Assembly: GCF_030540545.1 (NCBI RefSeq)
Contig: NZ_JAUNVZ010000004.1
Coordinates: 124,001 to 188,000, forward strand
Length of the DNA stretch: 64,000 nucleotides
From: Rothia sp. (in: high G+C Gram-positive bacteria)
GTDB lineage: Bacteria > Actinomycetota > Actinomycetes > Actinomycetales > Micrococcaceae
Reading direction: 5' to 3'
Position 1 is the first letter of the stretch. Each line of letters starts with the position of its first letter. Under the pieces are notes generated by a model. It had not been told where the DNA came from. It ran no database searches and saw only the letters and a program-made list of their open reading frames with translations. The translations under genes were made by a program, and so were the position numbers. Shown piece after piece: positions 7,757 through 17,203 of this stretch.

Positions 7757-9900
7757 TGAGCACTTCTCCGGTTCTAAGCGTTAAGGACCTCAACGTCCGA
7801 TTCAACACCGAGAACGGTGTGGTGCACGCAGTGCGCGGTGTGGACTTCGACCTGTACGCGGGTAAGACCCTGGGTATTGTGGGCGAGTCCGGTTCGGGTA
7901 AGTCCGTTGCCTCGATGGCGATTATGGGTCTGCACCCGACCACCGCAGATATTACCGGTTCCATTAAGTACAATGGCACCGAGCTGCTGGGTCTGAGCGA
8001 TAAGCAGATGTGTGAGTACCGTGGTAAGCACATTTCCATGGTGTTCCAGGATCCGCTGTCCTCGCTGACCCCCGTGTACACCATTGGTGACCAGATTGCC
8101 GAGGTGCTCAAGGTCCACAATAAGGGCATGAGCAAGCAGGCCATTAAGGCTCGCTCTATTGAGCTGATGCGTATGGTCGGCATTCCCTCTCCCGAGAGCC
8201 GTCTGCGTTCCTTCCCTCACGAGTTCTCCGGCGGTATGCGTCAGCGCATTATGATCGCAATGGCTATTGCGAACGACCCGCGCGTGCTGATTGCCGATGA
8301 GCCCACCACTGCACTGGATGTGACCATCCAGGCGCAGGTGCTGGAGGTTATGGAAAAGGCTCAGGAAGAGACCGGCGCAGCAACCATTATGATTACCCAC
8401 GACCTGGGTGTGGTTGCCGGTATGGCCGATGACATTCTGGTGATGTACGCCGGTCGCCCGGTGGAAAAGGCAAAGGCTGAGGATCTGTACAACAACCCCA
8501 GCCACCCCTACACCATTGGTCTGCTGGGTGCGGTTCCTCGTGTGGACCGCTCCGATAAGGTCTCCCTGGTGCCCATTGAGGGTACTCCTCCGAACCTGAT
8601 CAAGCCGGTTGAGCACTGCTCCTTCCGCCCGCGCTGCCCCATCGCTAAGAGCGGTGGCCAGTGCTGCCAGGATGAGCACGGCGAGCCCGAGCTGCAGCTG
8701 GTTCCCGGTGCTGGCGAGGGTCACTATTCCTCGGCAACTATTGCTCCGGAGCTCAAGGGCAAGACCGCAGAGGACCTCTATGTCATCCCCGAGACCCCTG
8801 TCTCCAAGTTCGACGATATTCCGCGCGAAGAGCGTAAGCCCGTGCTGGAGGTGCGCAATGTCAAGAAGCACTTCCCGCTGACTAAGGGCGCGCTGATTAA
8901 GAAGCGTGTGGGTACCGTCAAGGCTGTGAACGGCGTATCCTTCGATATCCGCGAGGGTGAGTGCTTCTCCATCGTGGGTGAGTCCGGTTGTGGTAAGACC
9001 ACCACTCTGCTGGAAATCATGGAGTTCAGCCCCAAGACCGACGGCGAGATTCTGATTGACGGTGTCTCCACTAAGGACCACAAGTCTGCTAGGGAGATTT
9101 TGGATCTGCGTAAGAACCAGCAGATGGTCTTCCAGGATCCGACCGGTGCACTGGATCCGCGCTTTACCGTGTACGAGGTGCTGGCTGAGCCCCTGGAGAA
9201 CCAGGGTATGTCCACCAAGGATATTAAGAAGCGCGTGATTGAGCTGATGAAGACCGTGGGTCTGCAGCCCGACCATGTGAACCGCTTCCCGAACCAGTTC
9301 TCGGGTGGTCAGCGTCAGCGTATTGGTATTGCGCGTGCATTGGCTGTGAACCCCAAGCTGGTGGTTCTGGATGAGCCCGTGTCTGCACTGGACGTGTCCG
9401 TGCAGGCTGGTGTGATTAACCTGCTCGAGGAGCTGCGCGCTAATCTGGGTCTGAGCTACCTGATGGTTGCTCACGACCTGGCGGTGATTCGCCACGCATC
9501 CGACCGTGTTGCTGTGATGTACCTGGGTCGTATTGTGGAAATCGGTCATGTGGACGAGGTCTTCGACCGCCCGATTCACCCCTACACCAAGGCTCTGCTC
9601 TCGGCTATTCCGGTTCCCGATCCGGAGGTTGAGGCTAACCGTCACCGTATTATGCTTGAGGGCGATCTGCCGACTCCGGTGAACGCTCCTAAGGGCTGTG
9701 GCTTCTCTAGCCGTTGCCCGATTTTCAAGCTGCTGCCCGAGGATAAGAAGCAGAAGTGCTTGGCTGAGCTGCCCGATGTTGTCGAGGTAGAGGGTCAGGA
9801 TCACGGCTACGCATGCTTCTTCCCGGATGGCCCGGAAGCTGAGCAGGCTTTTGCCGGTAGCACCGTGAGCGCGGCATCCGCTCACACTGTGGCTGGCTAG
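7756..9900 (+). CDS. Fused double ATPase of the peptide ABC transporter (DppD-DppF type)
   Basis: One 714-residue protein carries both ATP-binding domains that are separate proteins in many bacteria. Domain 1 (about 1-330): Walker A GESGSGKS, signature SGGMRQR, Walker B VLIADEP, H-loop MITHDLG. Domain 2 (about 365-690): Walker A GESGCGKT, signature SGGQRQR, Walker B LVVLDEP, H-loop MVAHDLA. Each half ends with the oligopeptide-type C-terminal extension bearing cysteines (CSFRPRCPIA; CGFSSRCPIF), which can bind an iron-sulfur cluster or be structural in this family. It is the last gene of the operon and is followed by a strong terminator. Confidence 0.93.
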   Translation: MSTSPVLSVKDLNVRFNTENGVVHAVRGVDFDLYAGKTLGIVGESGSGKSVASMAIMGLHPTTADITGSIKYNGTELLGLSDKQMCEYRGKHISMVFQDPLSSLTPVYTIGDQIAEVLKVHNKGMSKQAIKARSIELMRMVGIPSPESRLRSFPHEFSGGMRQRIMIAMAIANDPRVLIADEPTTALDVTIQAQVLEVMEKAQEETGAATIMITHDLGVVAGMADDILVMYAGRPVEKAKAEDLYNNPSHPYTIGLLGAVPRVDRSDKVSLVPIEGTPPNLIKPVEHCSFRPRCPIAKSGGQCCQDEHGEPELQLVPGAGEGHYSSATIAPELKGKTAEDLYVIPETPVSKFDDIPREERKPVLEVRNVKKHFPLTKGALIKKRVGTVKAVNGVSFDIREGECFSIVGESGCGKTTTLLEIMEFSPKTDGEILIDGVSTKDHKSAREILDLRKNQQMVFQDPTGALDPRFTVYEVLAEPLENQGMSTKDIKKRVIELMKTVGLQPDHVNRFPNQFSGGQRQRIGIARALAVNPKLVVLDEPVSALDVSVQAGVINLLEELRANLGLSYLMVAHDLAVIRHASDRVAVMYLGRIVEIGHVDEVFDRPIHPYTKALLSAIPVPDPEVEANRHRIMLEGDLPTPVNAPKGCGFSSRCPIFKLLPEDKKQKCLAELPDVVEVEGQDHGYACFFPDGPEAEQAFAGSTVSAASAHTVAG

Positions 9901-9915
9901 TCTCTACGGCCTGTC

Positions 9916-9957
9916 AAAGCCCCGCTGTGGATTCTCAAAGATCCGCGGCGGGGCTTT
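9916..9957 (+). terminator. Terminator of the peptide transporter operon
   Basis: AAAGCCCCGC / GCGGGGCTTT with further pairing inside (TGTGGAT/ATCCGCG with wobbles). The 3' arm ends in TTT. Confidence 0.85.
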
Positions 9958-10144
9958 ATCGTGTCCTAAATGTGGGCTCGGCGTGTTGCGGGTAGAAAGA
10001 ATGGGACAGTAGTGCCTCATGCAGAGTATGTATAGATATGTGATGTAGGTTTATGACCTGCATTTATGAGCTGAATAACTGAGTGCATAACTGTATAGAG
10101 TCCGTATAGCGAGATTTTAGGGAATCTTTGAAATATTTATGTAC

Positions 10145-10173
10145 TTGACCGTACAGACATGAGGTAGTATTGT
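10145..10173 (+). promoter_or_regulatory. Promoter of the first peptide-binding lipoprotein gene
   Basis: TTGACC (10145-10150), 17 bases, TATTGT (10168-10173). It lies about 85 bases before the ATG, so this gene is transcribed separately from the permease operon. The rest of the 357-bp gap after the fused ATPase holds only that operon's terminator. Confidence 0.6.
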
Positions 10174-10257
10174 GATATCAACCGCATCCCGGACGGTGAG
10201 GTTACACACATGCAGAGTATTGCCATGACAGCGATACTGCTACCCAAGGAGATACAA

Positions 10258-11949
10258 ATGACCACTCAGATGTTTAACCGTCGTACCGTATTGGGCGGCA
10301 CCGCAGCATTGGGCGCTGCGGGCATGCTGGTTGCCTGCGGTAAGAAGAGTTCCTCCACTGAGGAAAAGCAGGTGTTGGGCGCTGATTCTGACATCAAGAA
10401 CCTGTACAACATTAATGAAAAGGATCCCAAGACCCTCAAGCAGGGCGGTGAGCTGAACCTGTCCATTGGTGGCCTGGGTCCGGACTATAACGTCCGCAGC
10501 ACTAACGGTAATTCTTCCTACGTGCTCGATGTTATCGCTCCCGTTCACGCCGCTAGTGTATGGATCACCAACTTTGCTGGTGAATATGTTCTGGATAAGA
10601 ACTTTTGCCTGGACTTCTCCGAAACCGAGGAGAATGGCAAGCAGATTCTGACCTACACCATGAACCCCAAGGCTAACTTTAATGACGGTACCCCCATTGA
10701 CGTTGATGCCTTTGAAGCAACCTGGCAGATTCAGAAGAGTAGCGACGGTGACTACAAGATTGCTGCTGTGGGCTTCTACGACCGCGTGGAGTCCGTGGAA
10801 GCAGTGGGCGGCGATAAGCGCAAGGTTAAGGTGACCATGGCTGAGCCTGCATACCCCTCCACCGACCTCTTCACCTATTTCCTGCACCCGAAGATGAAGG
10901 ATCCGGAGCTCTTCAACAACGGCTTTAATAACAACCTGCACGATGAGCTGGGCGCAGGACCCTTCAAGGTAGGTAAGTTGGATACCTCCGCTAAGGTGCT
11001 TACCCTGGTTCCCAATGAGAAGTGGTGGGGTAATAAGCCGCGTCTGGATAAGATTGTCTTCCGTGAAATGGATCCCGCAGCATCTCGCGCAGCACTGAAG
11101 AATGGCGAAATTGATGCTCTGGCTACCAGTTCTTCCTCGACCTACATGGAGATTAACGGCACCAAGGGTACCGAAACCCGTAAGGGTCAGCATCTCTACG
11201 CGGGTGGTCTGAACATTAACCCCAAGCGTGTTGAGGATCAGAAGGTGCGTAAGGCAATCTTCGTTGGTACCAACCGTGCCGCTTTGGCAAATATCTGGTT
11301 CAAGGGTCTGCCCTACGAGGAGAAGGTTCCCGGTTCGATGATTTTGCTGCCCTTCTCTAAGAACTACCGCGATAACTTCCCGACTGCTGCAGATAATGAT
11401 CGTATTAAGGCGGCTCAGAAGATTCTGGAGGATGCTGGTTACACCAAGAGCGGTGACTACTACCAGAAGGATGGTAAGAACGCGAAGGCAACTATCACCA
11501 TCTTCGGCGATACTCCCGCTTCGAATGCACAGGCTCAGACCTTTGTTCAGAATATGAAGGAAATCGGTATTGAGAGCGGTATTGATAACCAGCCTTTGAG
11601 TGCATTCAGCACTGTGGTTGCTTCGAAGTCTTACGATATTGCTGTATCTGGTTATGGCGTCTCTCAGGATCCCACCGCTGCAACCAAGTACTTCTACTCT
11701 CGTGAAGACCAGGACGGTGTGGGCACCGCCGAGATTGACGAGATGATTAAGAAGATGCTGCTGGAGAAGGATAACGATAAGCGCGCCCAGCTGTGCAACG
11801 ACATTGAGAAGAAGCACATGGAGGATGTCTCCACCCTGGGCTCTGTGCAGAATGGCCCTGACTTCGTGGTCTGCAAGCAGAAGCTGGCAAACTACGGTGC
11901 ATTCCTCTTCGCTTCCACGGTATGGGAGAACGTTGGCTGGGAGGAGTAA
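10258..11949 (+). CDS. Peptide-binding lipoprotein, SBP family 5 (copy 1)
   Basis: Extracytoplasmic solute-binding protein of about 563 residues, expected to feed peptides to the adjacent ABC transporter. The start at 10258 follows AAGGAGAT; an ATG 16 codons upstream has no ribosome site. The signal region NRRTVLGGTAALGAAGMLVACG combines twin arginines (Tat) with a lipobox ending at Cys near residue 27. SBP_bac_5 features include FNDGTPIDVDAFEATW and LVPNEKWWG (near residue 245), followed by the RVEDQKVRKAIFVGTNR region (near residue 325). It is closely related to the two genes that follow. Confidence 0.92.
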   Translation: MTTQMFNRRTVLGGTAALGAAGMLVACGKKSSSTEEKQVLGADSDIKNLYNINEKDPKTLKQGGELNLSIGGLGPDYNVRSTNGNSSYVLDVIAPVHAASVWITNFAGEYVLDKNFCLDFSETEENGKQILTYTMNPKANFNDGTPIDVDAFEATWQIQKSSDGDYKIAAVGFYDRVESVEAVGGDKRKVKVTMAEPAYPSTDLFTYFLHPKMKDPELFNNGFNNNLHDELGAGPFKVGKLDTSAKVLTLVPNEKWWGNKPRLDKIVFREMDPAASRAALKNGEIDALATSSSSTYMEINGTKGTETRKGQHLYAGGLNINPKRVEDQKVRKAIFVGTNRAALANIWFKGLPYEEKVPGSMILLPFSKNYRDNFPTAADNDRIKAAQKILEDAGYTKSGDYYQKDGKNAKATITIFGDTPASNAQAQTFVQNMKEIGIESGIDNQPLSAFSTVVASKSYDIAVSGYGVSQDPTAATKYFYSREDQDGVGTAEIDEMIKKMLLEKDNDKRAQLCNDIEKKHMEDVSTLGSVQNGPDFVVCKQKLANYGAFLFASTVWENVGWEE

Positions 11950-11978
11950 GCCGATAGCTTTCTAATCTAGAGATATTG

Positions 11979-12048
11979 AGGCGAGTTATACGACCGCTTT
12001 GCGGATTACCATTCGATAGTCCGCAGAGTGGAAGTGTGACTCGCCTTA
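11979..12048 (+). terminator. Structured terminator-like region after binding protein copy 1
   Basis: Outer AGGCGAGT / ACTCGCCT arms enclose an inner GCGGA / TCCGC hairpin, followed by TTAAT. Confidence 0.5.
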
Positions 12049-12147
12049 ATGTTTATCTATGCATAACATGAATGTCATATTCCGTAAAAAATAGTCAATT
12101 ACGGTGAAATATTTGCTGAAACTCCTAAATTCTTGCAGAAATGCCCC

Positions 12148-12153
12148 TATAAT
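12148..12153 (+). promoter_or_regulatory. Consensus -10 element of binding protein copy 2
   Basis: Perfect TATAAT about 87 bases before the gene. No good -35 lies 17 bases upstream (CTAAAT), so an activator or an extended context may be needed. Confidence 0.45.
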
Positions 12154-12239
12154 AGTGATATGGAACTCACTCGTGTCAGTGGGAACCCACATCAACTCTG
12201 TAGAAGAAAGTATGGGACTTTCTGCCCCAAGGAGGAGCA

Positions 12240-13928
12240 ATGACTCACGCAATTACTCGCCGTACCGCTCTGGCTGGCACCGCAACCGCAGGCGCCGCTG
12301 CCCTGCTGGTAGGTTGCGCCAAGAAGAACAACGAAGAGACGAAGAATATCGCCGACTCCAGCACCGATATTAAGGAGCTCTACGATATTAACGAGCAGCC
12401 CGTTTCGGCTCTGAAGCAGGGTGGCACCCTGGTTCTGTCCATTACCGCGCTGGGCCCGGACTTTAATACCTGGTCCGCATCGGGCAATAGCTCGTACACC
12501 TCCACCGTTATGTCGCCCATGCGTAACGCCAGCTTCTGGCAGACCCTCCCGGACGGCTCGGAAGTGCTGAATAAGGCATATTGCGAATCCTTCGAGCAGA
12601 AGATTGAAGGCTCCAAGGAAATCCTGACCTACAAGCTGAACAAGCAGGCAGTCTTCAACGACGGCACCCCCGTGGATATTGACGCTATGCGCACCACCTG
12701 GGAAGTTAAGCGGGATGAAGAAGGCCCCTGGAAGATTGAGGGCAGCGAGCTCTACGGCAAGATCGAGAGCATTGAAGCCATTGACGGCGATAACTTCCAC
12801 GTGAAGGTCGTCTGTAAGGAACCCGCATACCCCGTGCAGAACCTCTTTAGCGAAATTATGCACCCGTCCATGCGCGACCCTGAGCTGTTCAACAATGGCT
12901 ATGTGAATAACCCGCACCCCGAATACTGCTCGGGTCCCTTCAAGCTGGAAAGCCTGAACACCGGTGAGAAGGTTATGACCCTGGTACCCAACGAGAAGTG
13001 GTGGGGCGATAAGCCCGTGCTGGATAAGATTATCTTCCGCCAGATGGAACCCCAGGCAGCTCGTGCAGCACTGAAGAACGGCGAAATTGACGCCGTGGCT
13101 ACCGGCACCGCCGCGGGCTACAACGAGCTCAAGGACACCGCGGGCACCGTGGTGCGCAGGGGCCAGTACCTCTTTGCGGGCGGTTTGAACATCAACCCCA
13201 AGCGTGTTGAGGATCAGAAGGTGCGCAAGGCAATCTTCGTCGGTACCGACCGTGAGAACCTGGGTAAGATTCGCTTCCAGGGCCTACCCTATAAGGAAAA
13301 GGTCTCCGGCTCGATGGTTATGATGCCCTTCAACAAGAACTACCGCTACAACTTCCCGGTAGAAACCAAGGACGTCTCCCAGGCACAGAAGATCCTGGAA
13401 GGCGCAGGCTACACCAAGAATGGTGACTACTACGCAAAGGACGGCAAGAACGTCAAGGTCAGCATCACCATCTTCGGCGATACCGCTGTGAACAACAGCA
13501 TGGCTCAGGCATTCGTGCAGAATATGAAGGAAATTGGCATTGAATGCGGCATTGACCAGCAGCCCAATAGCGCCTTCTCCAAGGTCGTCGGTAATAAGGA
13601 CTACGATATTACCTTCTCCGGTTATAGCGTGTCCTCCGACCCGACCATCGGCACCAAGCAGTTCTACTACCGCAAGGAAAACGATGGTGTGGGTACCGCA
13701 GAGATTGATGCCATGATCGAAAAGATGCTCACCGAGCCGGACGACGTTAAGCGCGCCCAGCTGTGCAATGATATCGAGAAGAAGCATATGGACGAGGTCT
13801 GCACCCTGGGTACCTCCTTCAACGGCCCGGACTACGTGATCGTCAAGGAAAAGCTGGCGAACTACGGTTCCTTCCTCTACGCACGTAACGCTCAGATTCC
13901 CTGGGTTAAGATCGGCTGGATGAAGTAA
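12240..13928 (+). CDS. Peptide-binding lipoprotein, SBP family 5 (copy 2)
   Basis: Paralogue of the preceding gene, 562 residues, same role. AAGGAGGAG precedes the ATG. The signal has twin arginines (TRRTALAGTATAGAAALLVGC) and a lipobox Cys near residue 26. The core matches copy 1 closely (FNDGTPVDIDAMRTTW, LVPNEKWWG, RVEDQKVRKAIFVGTDR, CNDIEKKHMDEV). The differences cluster in the segments that normally line the peptide pocket, so a different peptide range is a fair inference. It has its own promoter and follows the terminator of copy 1. Confidence 0.92.
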   Translation: MTHAITRRTALAGTATAGAAALLVGCAKKNNEETKNIADSSTDIKELYDINEQPVSALKQGGTLVLSITALGPDFNTWSASGNSSYTSTVMSPMRNASFWQTLPDGSEVLNKAYCESFEQKIEGSKEILTYKLNKQAVFNDGTPVDIDAMRTTWEVKRDEEGPWKIEGSELYGKIESIEAIDGDNFHVKVVCKEPAYPVQNLFSEIMHPSMRDPELFNNGYVNNPHPEYCSGPFKLESLNTGEKVMTLVPNEKWWGDKPVLDKIIFRQMEPQAARAALKNGEIDAVATGTAAGYNELKDTAGTVVRRGQYLFAGGLNINPKRVEDQKVRKAIFVGTDRENLGKIRFQGLPYKEKVSGSMVMMPFNKNYRYNFPVETKDVSQAQKILEGAGYTKNGDYYAKDGKNVKVSITIFGDTAVNNSMAQAFVQNMKEIGIECGIDQQPNSAFSKVVGNKDYDITFSGYSVSSDPTIGTKQFYYRKENDGVGTAEIDAMIEKMLTEPDDVKRAQLCNDIEKKHMDEVCTLGTSFNGPDYVIVKEKLANYGSFLYARNAQIPWVKIGWMK

Positions 13929-14079
13929 ACCCCGGTGCATGAGCCGCAGGTCAGCGGGGCAACGGCATAGTGTTTGCCCGAGCTCGCCGCCCCCGCCTCC
14001 TGCGCTCGCCCGGTCAAACGTGCGGAATATCCGTGGGCACTGAAAAAGTTGCCATAAAGAGTTAATCCGTATGCTGAGA

Positions 14080-14112
14080 TTAAGCACCCCCGCAGAGTGC
14101 GGGGGTGCTTAA
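14080..14112 (+). terminator. Terminator between binding protein copies 2 and 3
   Basis: Perfect 15-bp stem TTAAGCACCCCCGCA / TGCGGGGGTGCTTAA with a 3-base loop. Within the same 318-bp gap a second hairpin, GATACCGC / GCGGTATC (14199-14222), sits just before the ribosome site of copy 3 and may shape its translation. Confidence 0.7.
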
Positions 14113-14246
14113 AGCCGTGTATAAACGTGCATGTTAGGAGAAAGACCGCCCGCAGGCGGAGATACCCTCTAACACTCACTATCTTTCACAGTTTGAGAGA
14201 TACCGCGGTACAGAGCGGTATCCTCGTACAGCCAAGGAGAAGTAGC

Positions 14247-15929
14247 ATGAGCAGCTACATTGTTAACCGTCGTACCGTACTGGGTGGTTCCGCAGCTTTG
14301 GGCGCAGCAGGTCTGCTGGCAGCCTGTGGCAAGAAGAACACCGAGGCAAAGCAGAGCCTGGACGAAAACACCGATGTGAAGAGTGTTTTCAACATTAACG
14401 AGCAGCCCGTCTCCGCACTCAAGAACGGTGGCGAGCTGAATCTGGCGCTGACCGCTATGGGCTCCGACTTTAACCAGTGGTCCCTCTCCGGTGGTATTGC
14501 AGATATTCGCACCGCCCTCTCCCCGGTCTACACCGCGGGCGCATGGATCTCTAAGTACGACGGCACCCCCGTGTTGAACACCAACTTCGTTCAGGCATGC
14601 GAAGAGAGCGAAGAAGCGGGCAAGCAGGTCATCACCTACACCCTGAACCCCAAGGCTAAGTTCAACGACGGTACCGACTTCGACGTTGAAGCATTCAAGG
14701 CTACCTGGCAGATTAAGCGCGTTGCTGCGGGCGACTACAAGATTCTGACCCCGGAAATGTACCCTCAGATTGAGAGCGTTGAGGCGGTAGATGGCGACAC
14801 CAAGAAGGTCAAGGTCACCTTCTCCACCCCCTACTATCCGGTCTCCGAAATCTTCAGCCTGATCATGCACCCCAAGATGACGGATAAGGAACTGTTCAAC
14901 AACGGCTTTGTGAACGAACCCCACTCCGAGCTGGCAGCAGGCCCCTTCAAGGTGGAGAAGTGGGATACCTCCGCTAAGGTTCTCTCCCTGGTTCCCAACG
15001 AGAACTGGTGGGGAGATAAGCCCATGCTCTCCAAGATTAACTTCCGCTCCATGGAATTGAGCGCAGCGCGAGCAGCATTCAAGAACGGCGAGCTGGACGC
15101 CATGGCTGCAAATAGCGCGGCAAGCTACACCGAGCTCAACGGCACCAATGGTACCGATACCCGCAAGGGCCAGTACCTCTTCGCTGGTGGTCTGATGCTC
15201 AACCCCAAGAAGATTGAAGACGCAGCAGTGCGCAAGGCAATCTTCCTGGGTACTGACCGTGAGGCACTGGCAAAGATCCGTTTCCAGAACATGCCCTACG
15301 AAGAGAAGCTCTCCGGCTCCATGATTCAGCTGCCGCTGAGCAAGAACTACCGCGATAACTACCCCAAGCCCGATGGCGACGCAAAGAGCGCCGTGGCGAA
15401 GGTGCTGGAAGCAGCAGGCTACACCAAGTCCGGCGACTACTACGCCAAGGACGGCAACCCCCTGAAGATTTCCTTCACCGTCTTCGGCGACACTGCAGTG
15501 AACACCGCAACCGCGCAGACCTTCGCGAAGAATATGCAGGCGGTGGGTATTGACTGCGAGGTGGACACCCAGGCACCCACGAACTTCTCCAAGGTGATGT
15601 CAAATAAGGAATACCACGTGGCTCTCTCCGGCTACGGCGTATCCGCAGACCCCACCGTTGCAACCGCACAGTTCTACCTGAGCACCGATAATAACGGCGT
15701 GGGTAACGCAGAAATTGACGAGATGATCAAGAAGATGCAGGTCGAAAAGGACGACGCAAAGCGCGCCGCACTGTGCAACGACATTGAGAAGAAGCACATG
15801 GACGAGGTGTCCGTCATGGGTACCCTGTTCAACGGCCCGAACTTCGTGGTCTGCAAGAAGGACCTGGCGAACTATGGTGCGTTCCTCTTTGAGACCATCG
15901 ACTGGACCAAGGTTGGTTGGCAGAAGTAA
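14247..15929 (+). CDS. Peptide-binding lipoprotein, SBP family 5 (copy 3)
   Basis: Third tandem paralogue, about 560 residues. The ATG at 14247 follows AAGGAG; the frame is open 50 codons further upstream but that part is not conserved with the paralogues. Tat-type lipoprotein signal NRRTVLGGSAALGAAGLLAACG. Shared core motifs include FNDGTDFDVEAFKATWQIKR, LVPNENWWG, DAAVRKAIFLGTDREALAKI and CNDIEKKHMDEV. It likely docks on the OppBCDF-type transporter upstream. An interior hairpin leader and separate terminators suggest independent control of each copy. Confidence 0.92.
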   Translation: MSSYIVNRRTVLGGSAALGAAGLLAACGKKNTEAKQSLDENTDVKSVFNINEQPVSALKNGGELNLALTAMGSDFNQWSLSGGIADIRTALSPVYTAGAWISKYDGTPVLNTNFVQACEESEEAGKQVITYTLNPKAKFNDGTDFDVEAFKATWQIKRVAAGDYKILTPEMYPQIESVEAVDGDTKKVKVTFSTPYYPVSEIFSLIMHPKMTDKELFNNGFVNEPHSELAAGPFKVEKWDTSAKVLSLVPNENWWGDKPMLSKINFRSMELSAARAAFKNGELDAMAANSAASYTELNGTNGTDTRKGQYLFAGGLMLNPKKIEDAAVRKAIFLGTDREALAKIRFQNMPYEEKLSGSMIQLPLSKNYRDNYPKPDGDAKSAVAKVLEAAGYTKSGDYYAKDGNPLKISFTVFGDTAVNTATAQTFAKNMQAVGIDCEVDTQAPTNFSKVMSNKEYHVALSGYGVSADPTVATAQFYLSTDNNGVGNAEIDEMIKKMQVEKDDAKRAALCNDIEKKHMDEVSVMGTLFNGPNFVVCKKDLANYGAFLFETIDWTKVGWQK

Positions 15930-15967
15930 TAGACGTATCTCTAGTCTAGATACGCTGTCAATGGCGT

Positions 15968-16005
15968 AAAGGGGTGGGTTTCCATAAGGGGAACCCGCCC
16001 CTTTT
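15968..16005 (+). terminator. Terminator after binding protein copy 3
   Basis: AAGGGGTGGGTT / AACCCGCCCCTT (one G-U pair) followed by TTTT. Confidence 0.8.
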
Positions 16006-16107
16006 GGGCTCCTGGGTCATATATCTTCTTACTAATGCATATATTTGCAGAGGTGTAGCTCACATTGGTATACTGAAGGGACAAAGACGTAACACTCAGG
16101 AGAAACT

Positions 16108-16821
16108 ATGATTCGTCAACGATGGGCACAATATATAGAATCTGTTAAAGAGGATAATGCTCAAAATATTAATCTCCGCGACGATGAATGGACTCAAGAA
16201 AGTACACGGCGCACCATAATACGCGGCTGCGGATTAGAGCCCCTGATATATCACCGCGCTAGAGCGCGTGATTATGCTGTACGTTCCTTAGCTATTATTC
16301 CTCTGTGTGCTATATATCTTTATATTAAAAATATCTGGGCCTATGATGGCTCCAGTACCGAGTCGATGATTGCCCTCATGCCTTCCAGTCTGCACGTTAA
16401 CCGCCAGTCGTGGGCGGTGGGGCATATGCCGCAAGCTCTGCCGTCAACGGCGATAGTTTTTCTGCTGATTATCCTCATGATGGCGGTTATTAAAATAACC
16501 GATACGCGAGCCGGAGGACAAAATTTTAAACCTCCCCTGGATTTTCGCGGATCAATTATTATTATCAGCTGGCTGGTGCGCAGTGGTTGGGGCACCGTGC
16601 TGGGTGCGGCAACCTATGTGCTGATGCTCAGCACCATTGCCGATCGCGCAGCCCCCAGCTTCCCCTGGTGGGCACTGGCTCAATTTATTCTCTTCTGCCT
16701 GGCGGCGTGCATGGTGATGCTGGTTGCTTGGGGCGGGCTCTATAGAATCTACTGGCTGGAATCAAACCGCGGCATGCTAGATTATTTGAAATCTAAGGAC
16801 CTATATACGGGGGAGTTTTAG
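16108..16821 (+). CDS. Membrane protein of unknown function, about 4 TM segments
   Basis: Not recognised. 237 residues with a hydrophilic N-terminus of about 60 residues, then hydrophobic segments near 65-85, 118-135, 150-172 and 185-212. The C-terminus is short and charged. The ATG at 16108 has a good AGGAG site. Base composition is slightly more AT-rich than the flanking transporter genes. It stands alone between a terminator and the PTS control region. It could be an accessory of either neighbour, but nothing in the sequence shows this. Confidence 0.7.
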   Translation: MIRQRWAQYIESVKEDNAQNINLRDDEWTQESTRRTIIRGCGLEPLIYHRARARDYAVRSLAIIPLCAIYLYIKNIWAYDGSSTESMIALMPSSLHVNRQSWAVGHMPQALPSTAIVFLLIILMMAVIKITDTRAGGQNFKPPLDFRGSIIIISWLVRSGWGTVLGAATYVLMLSTIADRAAPSFPWWALAQFILFCLAACMVMLVAWGGLYRIYWLESNRGMLDYLKSKDLYTGEF

Positions 16822-17020
16822 ACAGGTTCCCCGAGCCCCTGGATAGACAATCAGCGGGGGAGAAGTATCAGGTGCTGAAAAATATTCCAGCTTAGTGTGA
16901 GCCTGTGCTTAAAGCTTAGCTACACCTTGCCCCTCACGCCTAAAAGCGATAAAGTTACCGGGTACTGATGAAATGCAGTGCCCGGTTTACCGTGCACAAG
17001 GCATTTCGGAGCAGCACACA
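16822..17020. other. Leader and promoter region upstream of the PTS antiterminator
   Basis: About 200 bases without a gene. The PTS promoter must lie here, but no clear -35/-10 pair stands out. The listed RAT and terminator follow directly. Confidence 0.4.
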
Positions 17021-17050
17021 GGGTTGTTACTGGTCAAGCAGGCAAGACCT
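17021..17050 (+). promoter_or_regulatory. Ribonucleic antiterminator (RAT) of the BglG/LicT/SacT type
   Basis: The segment starts GGGTTGTTACTGGT, continues CAAGCAGGCAAG and ends ACCT. It matches the RAT hairpin consensus bound by BglG/LicT-type proteins (GGATTGTTACTGC...GCAGGCAAAACCT) almost throughout, with pairs kept in the CTG/CAG stem and the two conserved internal loops. Its 3' end overlaps the first arm of the terminator at 17045-17123, which is how these switches work: protein-bound RAT prevents terminator formation. Known family behaviour; binding here is inferred. Confidence 0.85.
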
Positions 17051-17123
17051 GAGGAGCTTAGAGTAAAACCGGTATACGGCATAGCCGTAGAGACGGGCTA
17101 CTAGGCACACCTCGGGTCTTTTT
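17045..17123 (+). terminator. Conditional terminator overlapping the RAT
   Basis: AGACCTGAGG (17045-17054) pairs with CCTCGGGTCT (17110-17119; one G-U), and TTTTT follows. The long loop contains its own hairpin TACGGC-ATA-GCCGTA (17075-17089). It lies upstream of the PTS gene and would block it unless the antiterminator acts. Confidence 0.8.
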
Positions 17124-17203
17124 CGTTTTTCGGGGCTTGTGACCGGGCAATGCGATGCGCTGCCCCATCGTTATCTATCCATATATTCATCCAAGGAATA
17201 ATC

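Noticed and set aside
7774-9885. 703-codon open frame antisense to the fused ATPase gene
   Set aside because: The forward frame has two complete ABC ATPase domains; the antisense frame has no recognisable domain.
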